Part shown: in pieces, positions 1 through 6,350 of the stretch | Position numbering within the stretch: position 1 is the stretch's first letter | Layout: each line of letters starts with the position of its first letter | Source: Deltaproteobacteria bacterium | GTDB lineage: Bacteria > Desulfobacterota > Desulfobacteria > Desulfobacterales > Desulfobacteraceae | Length of the DNA stretch: 6,383 nt | NCBI GenBank assembly: GCA_003647385.1 | Contig: QMMT01000133.1 | Location: 1-6,383 of the forward strand | Direction of reading: 5' to 3' | The notes under the pieces: model-generated | Databases searched by the model: none | Told to the model about the DNA's origin: nothing | What the model saw: only the letters and a program-made list of their open reading frames with translations | Position numbers and translations under genes: made by a program

Positions 1-1730
1 ATATTGATTTAGACAAATTTGAATTTACCGGGTTTACTATTGTACGAGCCACGGATGTCACTGAATCAGAGGTTATTTCAGCCTTTAAAAGAGACCTGAT
101 TGACCAGCATTCCATTTTTTCTTCCGATGGTATAAAACTGTTGGAAGATCGACTTCAAGCTCTTTTTCGACGGCCGGACTTGACTTTGGGCCTTGGCGCA
201 CTTCAAGGGGATCAGGTCATGCTCATTAAAAGTGACTGTAATTCCAACATCAACTGTCTGTTTTCCAATTCCCACCATATTAACCTTAAAGATATAGAGG
301 GATCGATCTGGATGCAGGCTGTGGAAAAGGGATCGGTGTTGTATGTACCGGATCTCAGTAAAAAAGAGAACCTGCTTCCTTTAGAACAGCAGGCCGTCGC
401 AGTCGGGGTCAGGTCCATGATTTTATCTCCCTTATATTACCAGGGAGAAATTATCGGACTTCTGGAAATGTTTACCTCGACGCCCAATGATCTGCACTCC
501 ATTAATACCCTTCTGCTGGAACAGATCACTCCTTTGTTCTCTCTGGCCTTGAAAAGAGGTCAGGATGGAATGAACAAACAGGTTCAATCTATTATCAAAG
601 AGGAGTGTACTGCTGTCCATCCTTCTGTGGAATGGCGTTTTGAAAAGGCAGCCATTGACCATATGGAACGACTGCGTCATGGTGATGAATCTTCAGAAAT
701 GGAACCCATCATCTTTAAGGGTGTGGTTCCTTTTTACGGGCAATCCGATATCAGAGGATCTTCTTTAGCCAGAAATAAAGGAATCCAACAGGACCTGAAC
801 CAACAACTGAACCTGGCTCTGGATGTGATGAAAGCCGGATCGAGAAAAAGGCCCTGGCCGCTATTACGAGAATTTAAATACCGAATTGAAAACCTGATTC
901 AGGACGTCTCATCCGGAATAACCTCCGGCGATGAGAATGCCGTATTTTCACTCTTAAATCATGAAGTGGCACCCATCTTTGATGATCTCGCAGAACTTGG
1001 ACCCGGGGTTGTGAATCGAATCAATGCCTATACATCTGCTCTGGACTCATCCACAGGCATGATATACAACAAAAGAAAAGAGTATGAAAACAGCGTCTCT
1101 AAGTTGAATAAAGCCCTGTCCGCTTACCTGGACCAGGAGGACGGGTTGATCCAGCAGACATTTCCCCATTATTTTGAAAAACGCCAGACCGACGGTGTGG
1201 ACTATATGATGTATATCGGTGCTTCCATGATGGAAAACCAGCAACTTGCCGGGTTTCATGTCAAGGATCTGACCCTTTGGCAGCTTTTGCTTTCCTGTGG
1301 TCTGGCCTGGCATACGGAACAGGTTAAACCGCAATTACAAATTCCTTTAGATACATGTCACCTCATCCTGGTCAACCACACACCGCTTTCCATCCGATTC
1401 CGGTTTGATGAAAAACGGTTTGACGTGGACGGTGCCTATGATGCCCGCCATGAAATCATTAAATCCCGAATAGACAAGGCATTGATAAAGGGATCGGGAG
1501 AAAGACTGACCCAGCCCGGCCGGATTGCAGTGGTCTATTCCAACCCGGCCGAAGGTAAGGAAATCCAGCAGCATATTGATTTTCTCATGGGCATTGGCAA
1601 GCTCCATGATGATCTTGAATTTCTGGATCTGGATGACATGCCGGATGTCCGGGGTTTGAAAGCCATCAGGGTCGGCGTGAACCTGAAATCCATGGCCCGG
1701 GAGAATATCATTGAAATGAAGGCTGGATAA
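1..1730 (+). CDS. GAF-domain protein, 5'-truncated by the window edge
   Basis: The frame (codons starting at base 3) is open from the left edge to the TAA at 1728-1730, so the true start lies outside the window. A TTG at 141 is an internal Leu codon, not a convincing start: the 46 codons before it are open and there is no clear ribosome site. 575 residues are visible. Visible residues about 60-185 resemble a GAF sensor domain (pattern SIWMQAVEKGSVLYVPDL, then SMILSPLYYQGEIIGLLEMF). Next comes the block VPFYGQSDIRGSS (DIRGSS at bases 747-764), which I recall from large GAF proteins of Bacteroidota and Desulfobacterota. The remaining ~320 residues are mostly helical and have no catalytic motif I can name. 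No signal peptide or membrane segment is visible in this part, so a cytoplasmic sensor or scaffold is likely. The ligand and output are unknown. GC is similar to the hgcAB region and higher than in the following gene. Confidence 0.85.
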   Translation, partial: IDLDKFEFTGFTIVRATDVTESEVISAFKRDLIDQHSIFSSDGIKLLEDRLQALFRRPDLTLGLGALQGDQVMLIKSDCNSNINCLFSNSHHINLKDIEGSIWMQAVEKGSVLYVPDLSKKENLLPLEQQAVAVGVRSMILSPLYYQGEIIGLLEMFTSTPNDLHSINTLLLEQITPLFSLALKRGQDGMNKQVQSIIKEECTAVHPSVEWRFEKAAIDHMERLRHGDESSEMEPIIFKGVVPFYGQSDIRGSSLARNKGIQQDLNQQLNLALDVMKAGSRKRPWPLLREFKYRIENLIQDVSSGITSGDENAVFSLLNHEVAPIFDDLAELGPGVVNRINAYTSALDSSTGMIYNKRKEYENSVSKLNKALSAYLDQEDGLIQQTFPHYFEKRQTDGVDYMMYIGASMMENQQLAGFHVKDLTLWQLLLSCGLAWHTEQVKPQLQIPLDTCHLILVNHTPLSIRFRFDEKRFDVDGAYDARHEIIKSRIDKALIKGSGERLTQPGRIAVVYSNPAEGKEIQQHIDFLMGIGKLHDDLEFLDLDDMPDVRGLKAIRVGVNLKSMARENIIEMKAG

Positions 1731-1766
1731 CTTCTATAAACAACCCAAACTTTTTAAAGCGATACC

Positions 1767-1790
1767 TTAAAAATAACCTTGTATTTTTAA
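1767..1790. other. AT-only inverted repeat, possible weak terminator
   Basis: Perfect 9-bp arms TTAAAAATA (1767-1775) and TATTTTTAA (1782-1790) flank a 6-base loop, 37 bases after the stop of the GAF gene. The stem contains no G or C, so it would be a weak hairpin; the run of T on its 3' side is the only terminator-like trait. It may just reflect local AT richness. Confidence 0.25.
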
Positions 1791-1806
1791 ACCAATCCAT
1801 TATAGT
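1779..1806 (+). promoter_or_regulatory. Possible sigma70-type promoter for the AAA ATPase gene
   Basis: TTGTAT (1779-1784) and TATAGT (1801-1806) are separated by 16 bases. The -10 matches the consensus at 5 of 6 positions, but the -35 only at its TTG. A start of transcription near 1813 would leave a leader of about 45 bases. The region is AT-rich, so chance matches are likely. Confidence 0.3.
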
Positions 1807-1858
1807 AGTTGAATGATTTTATAACCTGAAGGTCACACGTTAAAACAAGGAGATGGCT

Positions 1859-3157
1859 TTGAAAAGATTAATTGAAAATAAACTTCTGGATTGGAAAAGC
1901 TCAAGAAGAAGAAAGCCGCTTATTTTAAGAGGAGCACGACAAATTGGTAAAACCTGGATAATTCAAAATTTTGGTGATAGATACTATAAAAATATCGTCA
2001 CAATTGACTTTGAGAAAGAAAGAGACTTTCACTCTTTCTTTGAAAAATCTCTTGATCCCATGGTTATAAAACAATCAATCGAAATAATAAAAAAAACCAA
2101 AATAGTACCTGAAGAAACGCTTCTATTCTTTGATGAAATACAAAGTTGCCCGAGAGCAATAACCGCGTTGAGATATTTTTATGAAGAAATGAATGAAATT
2201 CATGTTATTGCCGCAGGATCATTGCTGGAATTCGCCCTTTCTGAGATTTCCTTTCCAGTTGGAAGAGTTCAATATCTAAATATGTATCCAATGACATTTG
2301 CAGAATACCTTATGGCTACTGAAAATGAAACAGCATTGGAGATTATAAACTCAGGGCCTGAAAAATTACCAGAACAAATACATGATTCAATGCTCAGTGA
2401 ACTTAGAACATATTTTTTTATCGGGGGGATGCCTGAAAGTATAAAAGTATTTATTGAAAGTGGTAGCATTTCTGATTCATTTGATGTTCATAAAGAGCTT
2501 ATCACAACATTTCAGGATGATTTTTCAAAGTATGCACCATATGCTGATAAACACTGTTTGAATGACGTATTTAAAAACGTGGCGAAGAATATTGGCAATC
2601 AGATAAAATATACTCATCTTTCCGAATCGTTTTCTTCTCCAACAATTAAAAAAGCGTTTGAGACCTTATTAAATGCCAAAATAATAAAAAAGATACCTTC
2701 ATTAAGTAACATTACGCCCCCTTTTAATTTGAATATTTCTTTAAAAAAATTTAAAACGCTGCTTTTAGATATTGGGTTATGGCAGCATCTGAGTGGAATG
2801 TCAGATTATCTGGAGCTAACAAAATCAGATCTCTCAAATACATACAGAGGTGCTTTAGCAGAACAATTTGTCGGACAGGAATTAATTTGTGCGAATGATG
2901 GAGACATTTGCTACTGGGCTAGAGACAAAAAAGGAAGTAGTGCTGAAATTGACTACCTTGTTACCTTTGAAAGCAAACCATATCCAATTGAGGTAAAAAG
3001 CGGGAAAGCCGGTTCCTTAAAAAGTATGCATATGATTCTAAAAAATTATCCTGATTGCCCTTCAGGGATAGTATTTTCAACCCGGCATTTTGAAAAATTA
3101 GAGGCGCAACGGCTAATTTTTTTGCCATTATACTATGCTGGCGGAATTATTCATTAG
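1859..3157 (+). CDS. AAA ATPase, AAA_14/DUF4143 family
   Basis: Predicted P-loop ATPase of the widespread AAA_14 + DUF4143 type; its cellular role is not established. Counted from the in-frame ATG at 1853, the Walker A motif GARQIGKT is at residues 27-34, Walker B TLLFFDE at 89-95, and a sensor-like AGSLLE at 121-126. The family-typical FPVGRVQYLNMYPMTF follows at 134-149. The C-terminal half has a PD-(D/E)XK-like set: Glu337 in AEQF, Asp367 in EIDYLV, and IEVKSG at 379-384. I prefer TTG 1859 as start: AAGGAG (1847-1852) touches the ATG at 1853 with no spacer but lies 6 bases before the TTG, and the protein would then begin MKRLIENKLLDWK, as relatives do; it is 432 residues that way and 434 from the ATG. 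The gene is AT-richer than both flanks (one sampled 60-base stretch is about 32% GC, against about 55% in hgcA), suggesting separate acquisition. It shows no functional link to hgcAB. Confidence 0.9.
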   Translation: MKRLIENKLLDWKSSRRRKPLILRGARQIGKTWIIQNFGDRYYKNIVTIDFEKERDFHSFFEKSLDPMVIKQSIEIIKKTKIVPEETLLFFDEIQSCPRAITALRYFYEEMNEIHVIAAGSLLEFALSEISFPVGRVQYLNMYPMTFAEYLMATENETALEIINSGPEKLPEQIHDSMLSELRTYFFIGGMPESIKVFIESGSISDSFDVHKELITTFQDDFSKYAPYADKHCLNDVFKNVAKNIGNQIKYTHLSESFSSPTIKKAFETLLNAKIIKKIPSLSNITPPFNLNISLKKFKTLLLDIGLWQHLSGMSDYLELTKSDLSNTYRGALAEQFVGQELICANDGDICYWARDKKGSSAEIDYLVTFESKPYPIEVKSGKAGSLKSMHMILKNYPDCPSGIVFSTRHFEKLEAQRLIFLPLYYAGGIIH

Positions 3158-3178
3158 ACGTTCATACAACATTTCCCA

Positions 3179-3207
3179 TTGACATTTTTTGTTCGAATAG
3201 TTATCGT
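3179..3207 (+). promoter_or_regulatory. Likely promoter of the arsR-hgcAB operon
   Basis: A perfect -35 hexamer TTGACA (3179-3184) is followed after 17 bases by TATCGT (3202-3207), which matches the -10 consensus at 4 of 6 positions. TTATCG, one base to the left, is an alternative. The -10 lies inside the left arm of the palindrome at 3201-3227, so a bound repressor would block polymerase. Transcription would start near 3214, about 30 bases before the arsR start. Confidence 0.55.
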
Positions 3208-3227
3208 TAATAGTCGATTAACGATAA
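3201..3227. promoter_or_regulatory. Perfect palindrome, probable ArsR operator
   Basis: Arms TTATCGTTAAT (3201-3211) and ATTAACGATAA (3217-3227) are exact reverse complements around a 5-base spacer AGTCG. The site is 18 bases before the arsR start and overlaps the proposed -10. Position, symmetry and size suit a dimeric winged-helix repressor controlling its own operon. Binding by this ArsR is inferred from position only. Confidence 0.7.
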
Positions 3228-3245
3228 TACAGGCGGGAGAGACTT

Positions 3246-3581
3246 TTGAAAGCAGCAGTGATCCAGCCAAAACCCACAGTAAAGAGAAAAATGAATACAG
3301 AACAGCTTGCAAAAATATTTAAAGCCCTGGGACATCCGACACGGATAAAAATCGTTGAGCACCTTATTGATATCAACACCTGCGTGTGCGGAGAAATTGT
3401 CGATATCTTTCCCTATTCCCAATCTACCATCAGTCAACATTTGAAACTGTTAAAAGAATCCGGGATTGTCTGTGGAGAAGTCGAAGGCCCAAAAACTTAT
3501 TTCTGCGTGGATAAAACGGTTTTAAATGAATTCAAACAATATATCCAGAGTTTTTATAAGGACGAGAAAACAAATGGATAA
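3246..3581 (+). CDS. arsR: ArsR/SmtB-family metal-sensing repressor of the hgcAB operon
   Basis: Predicted dimeric winged-helix DNA-binding protein of 111 residues, normal for the family, that leaves its operator when it binds a thiophilic metal or metalloid. Family features: KIFKALGHPTRIKIVEHL (23-40), TCVCGEIVDIF (45-55) with Cys46 and Cys48 where ArsR-type sensors carry the ELCVC metal site, and the recognition helix SQSTISQHLKLLKESG (58-73). Two more cysteines, Cys76 and Cys87, lie in the wing region and could complete a three- or four-thiolate site. TTG 3246 is chosen because GGGAG (3235-3239) sits 6 bases upstream; the ATG at 3291 has a weaker site and would cut into the first helix. 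The gene ends overlapping the start region of hgcA, so the two are almost certainly cotranscribed. ArsR-like regulators next to hgcAB are known in other methylators (from memory). Whether Hg, As or another effector is sensed cannot be read from sequence. Confidence 0.93.
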   Translation: MKAAVIQPKPTVKRKMNTEQLAKIFKALGHPTRIKIVEHLIDINTCVCGEIVDIFPYSQSTISQHLKLLKESGIVCGEVEGPKTYFCVDKTVLNEFKQYIQSFYKDEKTNG

Positions 3582-4719
3582 AATATCAAGCTCCGGAGTT
3601 AATATCATGTCCTCCATGGATGAGATCGCAGCGCCGTGCACGACTGAACTTTTTGATCCCATGACAGATTATGAAAACCCTGGCTATAAACTGTGTTCCT
3701 ATGTGGACAGGTTTATAGAAACCGATACGGGCCGTATTCCCATCATCAAGTCAAACTTAGGAAAAGATGACCTTTTTTCAACCTTTTACGTCAGATGCGG
3801 CATCACCCGGCATAAATATACAGTGGCGCCCGGACTCTATGGTATCGGAAATCCGGATAAAAACAGTGAAGTGCTTGTAACAGCAAACTTTAAATTAACG
3901 TTTGATCATCTAAGAAACAAGTTGGCTGATATTAACGCATGGATTCTGGTACTGGATACAAAAGGAGTTAATGTCTGGTGCGCTGCAGGAAAGGGAACCT
4001 TTTCAACCCGGGAACTTGTAAAAAAAATTAAAGACTGCTCCCTTGAAAAAATTGTAGATCATAAACGGGTCATTGTTCCACAGTTAGGCGCAACCGGGGT
4101 GTCGGCAAGAGACGTTAAAAAACAGGCTGGATTCAGGGTGGTATACGGTCCGATCCGGGCAGAGGATATCCCGTCCTTTCTAAAAAACAGCCGAAAAGCA
4201 GACAAAAAGATGAGGCAGGTCACCTTTAATCTGTATGAACGCTTCATTCTGACACCTGTTGAGATTCAAATCGTGCTGAAACCGGCTTTGATTACAGCAC
4301 TTGTTCTGCTGATTATTTCAGGCTTTGGGCCAGGTATTTTTTCTTTTTCTGCGGTCTGGGAAAGAGGCATTATTTCAATTTTTGCCCTTGCAGCGGGGAT
4401 ATTTTCCGGTGCCTTTATTACCCCGACTCTGCTGCCCTTTATCCCAACACGTGAATTTGCCCTCAAAGGTATCATTTCCGGCAGTATTTTCGCCACACTC
4501 CTCATGATTGCCATGTCATCCGCCATTAGCGGCCCGGCAGGATTTACGGCACTGTTTTTGTTCAGTGTGACCATCAGCTCTTTTCTGGCCATGAACTTTA
4601 CAGGTACCACACCATTTACTTCCCCCTCAGGGGTTGAAAAAGAAATGAAACGATACATTCCTGTGCAGCTCGTTGCCCTGGTTATCTCAACCGGGCTATG
4701 GATATACTCTGCATTTTGA
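3574..4719 (+). CDS. hgcA: Mercury methylation corrinoid protein HgcA
   Basis: HgcA carries the methyl group on a corrinoid cofactor and transfers it to Hg(II). The diagnostic cap-helix motif NVWCAAGKGTF is present at bases 3970-4002; its Cys (codon 3979-3981) is the proposed lower ligand of cobalt. The cytoplasmic corrinoid domain comes first, followed by about five membrane helices. Numbered from ATG 3607 they lie near residues 226-241, 254-277, 287-306, 311-330 and 351-369. Two starts compete. ATG 3574 overlaps arsR by 8 bases and has AAGGA 11 bases upstream (381 residues, Cys136). ATG 3607 has CGGAG 8 bases upstream (370 residues, Cys125). Either gives an N-terminus some 30-40 residues longer than in ND132 HgcA (Cys93, from memory). 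The soluble corrinoid iron-sulfur protein of the acetyl-CoA pathway is the related family, but it lacks these membrane helices. hgcB starts 23 bases after the stop. Confidence 0.96.
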   Translation: MDKISSSGVNIMSSMDEIAAPCTTELFDPMTDYENPGYKLCSYVDRFIETDTGRIPIIKSNLGKDDLFSTFYVRCGITRHKYTVAPGLYGIGNPDKNSEVLVTANFKLTFDHLRNKLADINAWILVLDTKGVNVWCAAGKGTFSTRELVKKIKDCSLEKIVDHKRVIVPQLGATGVSARDVKKQAGFRVVYGPIRAEDIPSFLKNSRKADKKMRQVTFNLYERFILTPVEIQIVLKPALITALVLLIISGFGPGIFSFSAVWERGIISIFALAAGIFSGAFITPTLLPFIPTREFALKGIISGSIFATLLMIAMSSAISGPAGFTALFLFSVTISSFLAMNFTGTTPFTSPSGVEKEMKRYIPVQLVALVISTGLWIYSAF

Positions 4720-4742
4720 GCCAAAACTTAAAGGATTTAACC

Positions 4743-5033
4743 ATGGAAAATTTAAGATATTTAGATGATGTATCAACCCTGGTACTTGATGAAGAAAAAT
4801 GTATCGGCTGCAGCCTGTGTACCGAAGTCTGTCCCCAGGCAGTTTTTGAAATGAGACAGAGCAAGGCCCATATCGTTGATTTCAATGCCTGTATGGAATG
4901 TGGCGCCTGTGTTAATAACTGCCCCTCCCAGGCGATATCCGTCAGCCCGGGTGTGGGCTGAGCCGCCTATATTATCCAGGTCTGGATAAAGGGGAAAGAG
5001 AATGCATCCTGTGGCGATGGCGGCTGCTGTTAA
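4743..5033 (+). CDS. hgcB: Ferredoxin HgcB, read as a selenoprotein through TGA codon 73
   Basis: HgcB is the 2[4Fe-4S] ferredoxin partner of HgcA, thought to reduce the corrinoid and handle Hg(II). ATG 4743 is preceded by AAGGA (4731-4735) at 7 bases. Two CxxCxxCxxxC clusters are present: Cys20, 23, 26, 30 and Cys50, 53, 56, 60. The frame then meets TGA (4959-4961) at codon 73. If TGA ended the protein it would have only 72 residues and no C-terminal thiols. Read through, it continues AAYIIQVWIKGKENASC, then GDGGCC, to TAA 5031-5033: 96 residues with Cys90, Cys95 and Cys96. ND132 HgcB has essential Cys73 and a functional Cys94/Cys95 pair at its end (from memory), so the TGA sits exactly at the Cys73 position. 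With the hairpin at 4972-4989 this points to selenocysteine. A nonsense mutation or sequencing error is the alternative. A standard gene caller would end it at 4961. Its end overlaps the convergent cdaA gene by 4 bases. Confidence 0.92.
4959..4961 (+). other. Probable selenocysteine codon (TGA) in hgcB
   Basis: In-frame TGA between SPGVG and AAYIIQVW, at residue 73, the place of the conserved essential Cys of HgcB. Coding sense continues beyond it to a CC terminus and a proper TAA. A Cys/Sec exchange at a functional thiol followed at once by a SECIS-like hairpin is the usual pattern of bacterial selenoproteins. Confidence 0.85.
4972..4989 (+). promoter_or_regulatory. Bacterial SECIS-like hairpin in hgcB mRNA
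   Basis: TTATCC (4972-4977) pairs perfectly with GGATAA (4984-4989) around the loop AGGTCT (4978-4983). The stretch CAGGTCTG is identical to the top of the E. coli fdhF SECIS as I remember it, where the GGUCU part is recognised by SelB. The loop begins 17 bases after the TGA (18 in fdhF by my count). CCT (4966-4968) and AGG (4990-4992) could extend the stem below a 3-base ATA bulge on the 5' side. No T-run follows, so it is not a terminator. Confidence 0.83.
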
Positions 5034-6244
5034 ATAGGTTCTTTTTCTATTGAAGATTTGTCCTCTTGATTCGATTTCAGTCTTCTTTCAAGTGTCAGTT
5101 CCATCTTTGACGGCGTGATATGTACCACATGAATCCTGTCATTGGGCAGTGTTAAATTCCCTGTAGTAATCGTGTAAAATGATGTGCCGGATTTTGCTGA
5201 AAACAAATCAATAGACGTTATGACATTATTTTCATTCAGCAGGCTGACATCTTTCCTAAGCCCTCGGCAGGTGATAGAAATTTTTTGATCAACCGGCTCA
5301 GATATCATGAGTTCCGACGGGATATTTTTGAAGGTGAGCGGCAAATTAATTTTCTTTTCAAAATTCTGCTGCCCGGCAAAAACCAGCCACATAATAAAAA
5401 CCAGGCTAAAAACAGCTGCTTTGATTTTATATCGCCTGGTAAACAAGGATGTTATCTTTTCTTTAATCGTTGTATCGGTCTTTTTGAACTCAAGGACTGC
5501 TTCCCCAAGAAAGACTGACAACTCTTTTTCATCTTTGACTTTTCTGATTTCATTATCAACAGCAAAAGAGACTTCCCCTCTTTCCTCTGAAATAATCATT
5601 ACCCAGGCATCGCATTGCTCTGTCAGGCCAAGAGATGCTCTATGCCGGGTCCCCCACGCCTGGGGCAGATCTTCCCTTGTGGACAGGGGCAGATAACAGG
5701 ATGTTTTTAAAATTTTACCATTGGAAATAAGAGCGGCCCCATCGTGCAGAGGAGATTCTTTATAAAAAATTGAATTCAATATTTCAGGCTGGGGATCGCA
5801 TTCCATGGCAATCCCTTTGGTAATCAAATCAAACACCAGATCTGTTCTTTCAAAAACAATAACCGCACCGATTCTTTTTTTTGCCGCATCAAAGGCCCAG
5901 TTGGCAAATGCCGGGACCCATCCATCAGCTGTAGAACCCCGCTTAAGCCCAATGGTTCTTAAAGGATTGAATCGTTCAAGCATCTGCCTGATTTCTTTTT
6001 GAAACAAAATAATCAAAAGGATAACAAAGACCTGCCACAAAATCTGGAACACCCAGGTCGTCAAAAAAAGTCCCCAGGATTTTGCCACAATGAAAATTCC
6101 GCTTAGAACAACAATACCGATCAGGGCCTTAAACGCTTTGGTTCCCCAAAACCAGATATAAAGTTGATAGGATATGAACGAAATAAAAGCTATATCAAGG
6201 ATATCCGGCAATCCGATATTTGACAATATGGCAAACAGATTCAT
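5030..6244 (-). CDS. cdaA: Diadenylate cyclase CdaA with C-terminal YbbR/CdaR-like domain
   Basis: Membrane enzyme predicted to make cyclic di-AMP from two ATP. Three membrane helices (about residues 15-32, 38-58, 62-82) precede a DisA_N/DAC domain (about 85-255). That domain has the catalytic signatures SPLHDGAALI (DGA at 168-170) and GTRHRASLGLTE (RHR at 200-202), so the enzyme looks active. A fourth membrane segment (about 275-291) leads into a ~100-residue beta-rich region (about 295-390, LPLTFKNIPSELMIS...) resembling one YbbR repeat. Typical CdaA is about 270 residues, with YbbR (CdaR) encoded by the next gene; here both parts are in one 404-residue chain, placing the YbbR part outside the membrane. 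ATG at 6244-6242 has AAAGG (6251-6255) 6 bases upstream. The gene converges on hgcB, and the two stop regions overlap at 5030-5033. The YbbR assignment is less certain than the cyclase. Confidence 0.93.
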   Translation of the reverse strand: MNLFAILSNIGLPDILDIAFISFISYQLYIWFWGTKAFKALIGIVVLSGIFIVAKSWGLFLTTWVFQILWQVFVILLIILFQKEIRQMLERFNPLRTIGLKRGSTADGWVPAFANWAFDAAKKRIGAVIVFERTDLVFDLITKGIAMECDPQPEILNSIFYKESPLHDGAALISNGKILKTSCYLPLSTREDLPQAWGTRHRASLGLTEQCDAWVMIISEERGEVSFAVDNEIRKVKDEKELSVFLGEAVLEFKKTDTTIKEKITSLFTRRYKIKAAVFSLVFIMWLVFAGQQNFEKKINLPLTFKNIPSELMISEPVDQKISITCRGLRKDVSLLNENNVITSIDLFSAKSGTSFYTITTGNLTLPNDRIHVVHITPSKMELTLERRLKSNQEDKSSIEKEPI

Positions 6245-6310
6245 GAAATACCTTTCTTCTTTTTAATTTCTAAAATACTATGGCATACTTCTTTGAAATT
6301 TAATAGTCTG

Positions 6311-6324
6311 TATCATTTATGATA
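6311..6324. repeat. Short palindrome upstream of cdaA
   Basis: TATCAT (6311-6316) and ATGATA (6319-6324) are exact reverse complements around TT. The site is 67 bases upstream of the cdaA start, and 27 bases before a possible + strand start at 6351. On the + strand it overlaps TATGAT (6318-6323), a fair -10 hexamer. It could be an operator, but an AT-rich palindrome this short can arise by chance. Confidence 0.3.
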
Positions 6325-6350
6325 ACCGATTAAAAAAATCATATCATCAC

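Noticed and set aside
3574..4719. HgcA call as the corrinoid protein of the acetyl-CoA pathway (CdhD/AcsD-like)
   Set aside because: The NVWCAAGK cap-helix motif, the C-terminal membrane helices and the adjacent HgcB ferredoxin are specific to HgcA.
4266..4724. 152-codon open frame on the - strand opposite hgcA
   Set aside because: It is the complement of the membrane-helix region of hgcA, has no recognisable motif and no ribosome site; a shadow of the real gene.
4698..4742. Earlier in-frame ATG 4698 as hgcB start
   Set aside because: It lies inside the end of hgcA and lacks a good ribosome site. ATG 4743 has AAGGA at 7 bases and puts the TGA at codon 73, matching HgcB numbering.
4743..4961. 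hgcB as a normal 72-residue ferredoxin ending at TGA 4959-4961
   Set aside because: The frame beyond the TGA continues with HgcB-like sequence to the expected length and CC end, and a SECIS-like hairpin follows at once. Simple termination would lose residues known to be essential.
4972..4989. Hairpin as a rho-independent terminator of the hgc operon
   Set aside because: No T-run follows (AGGGGAAAG comes next), the stem is short, and it lies within the extended coding frame.
5307..5696. 129-codon open frame on the + strand opposite cdaA
   Set aside because: It overlaps the conserved cyclase and YbbR-like coding region on the other strand and has no motif of its own.
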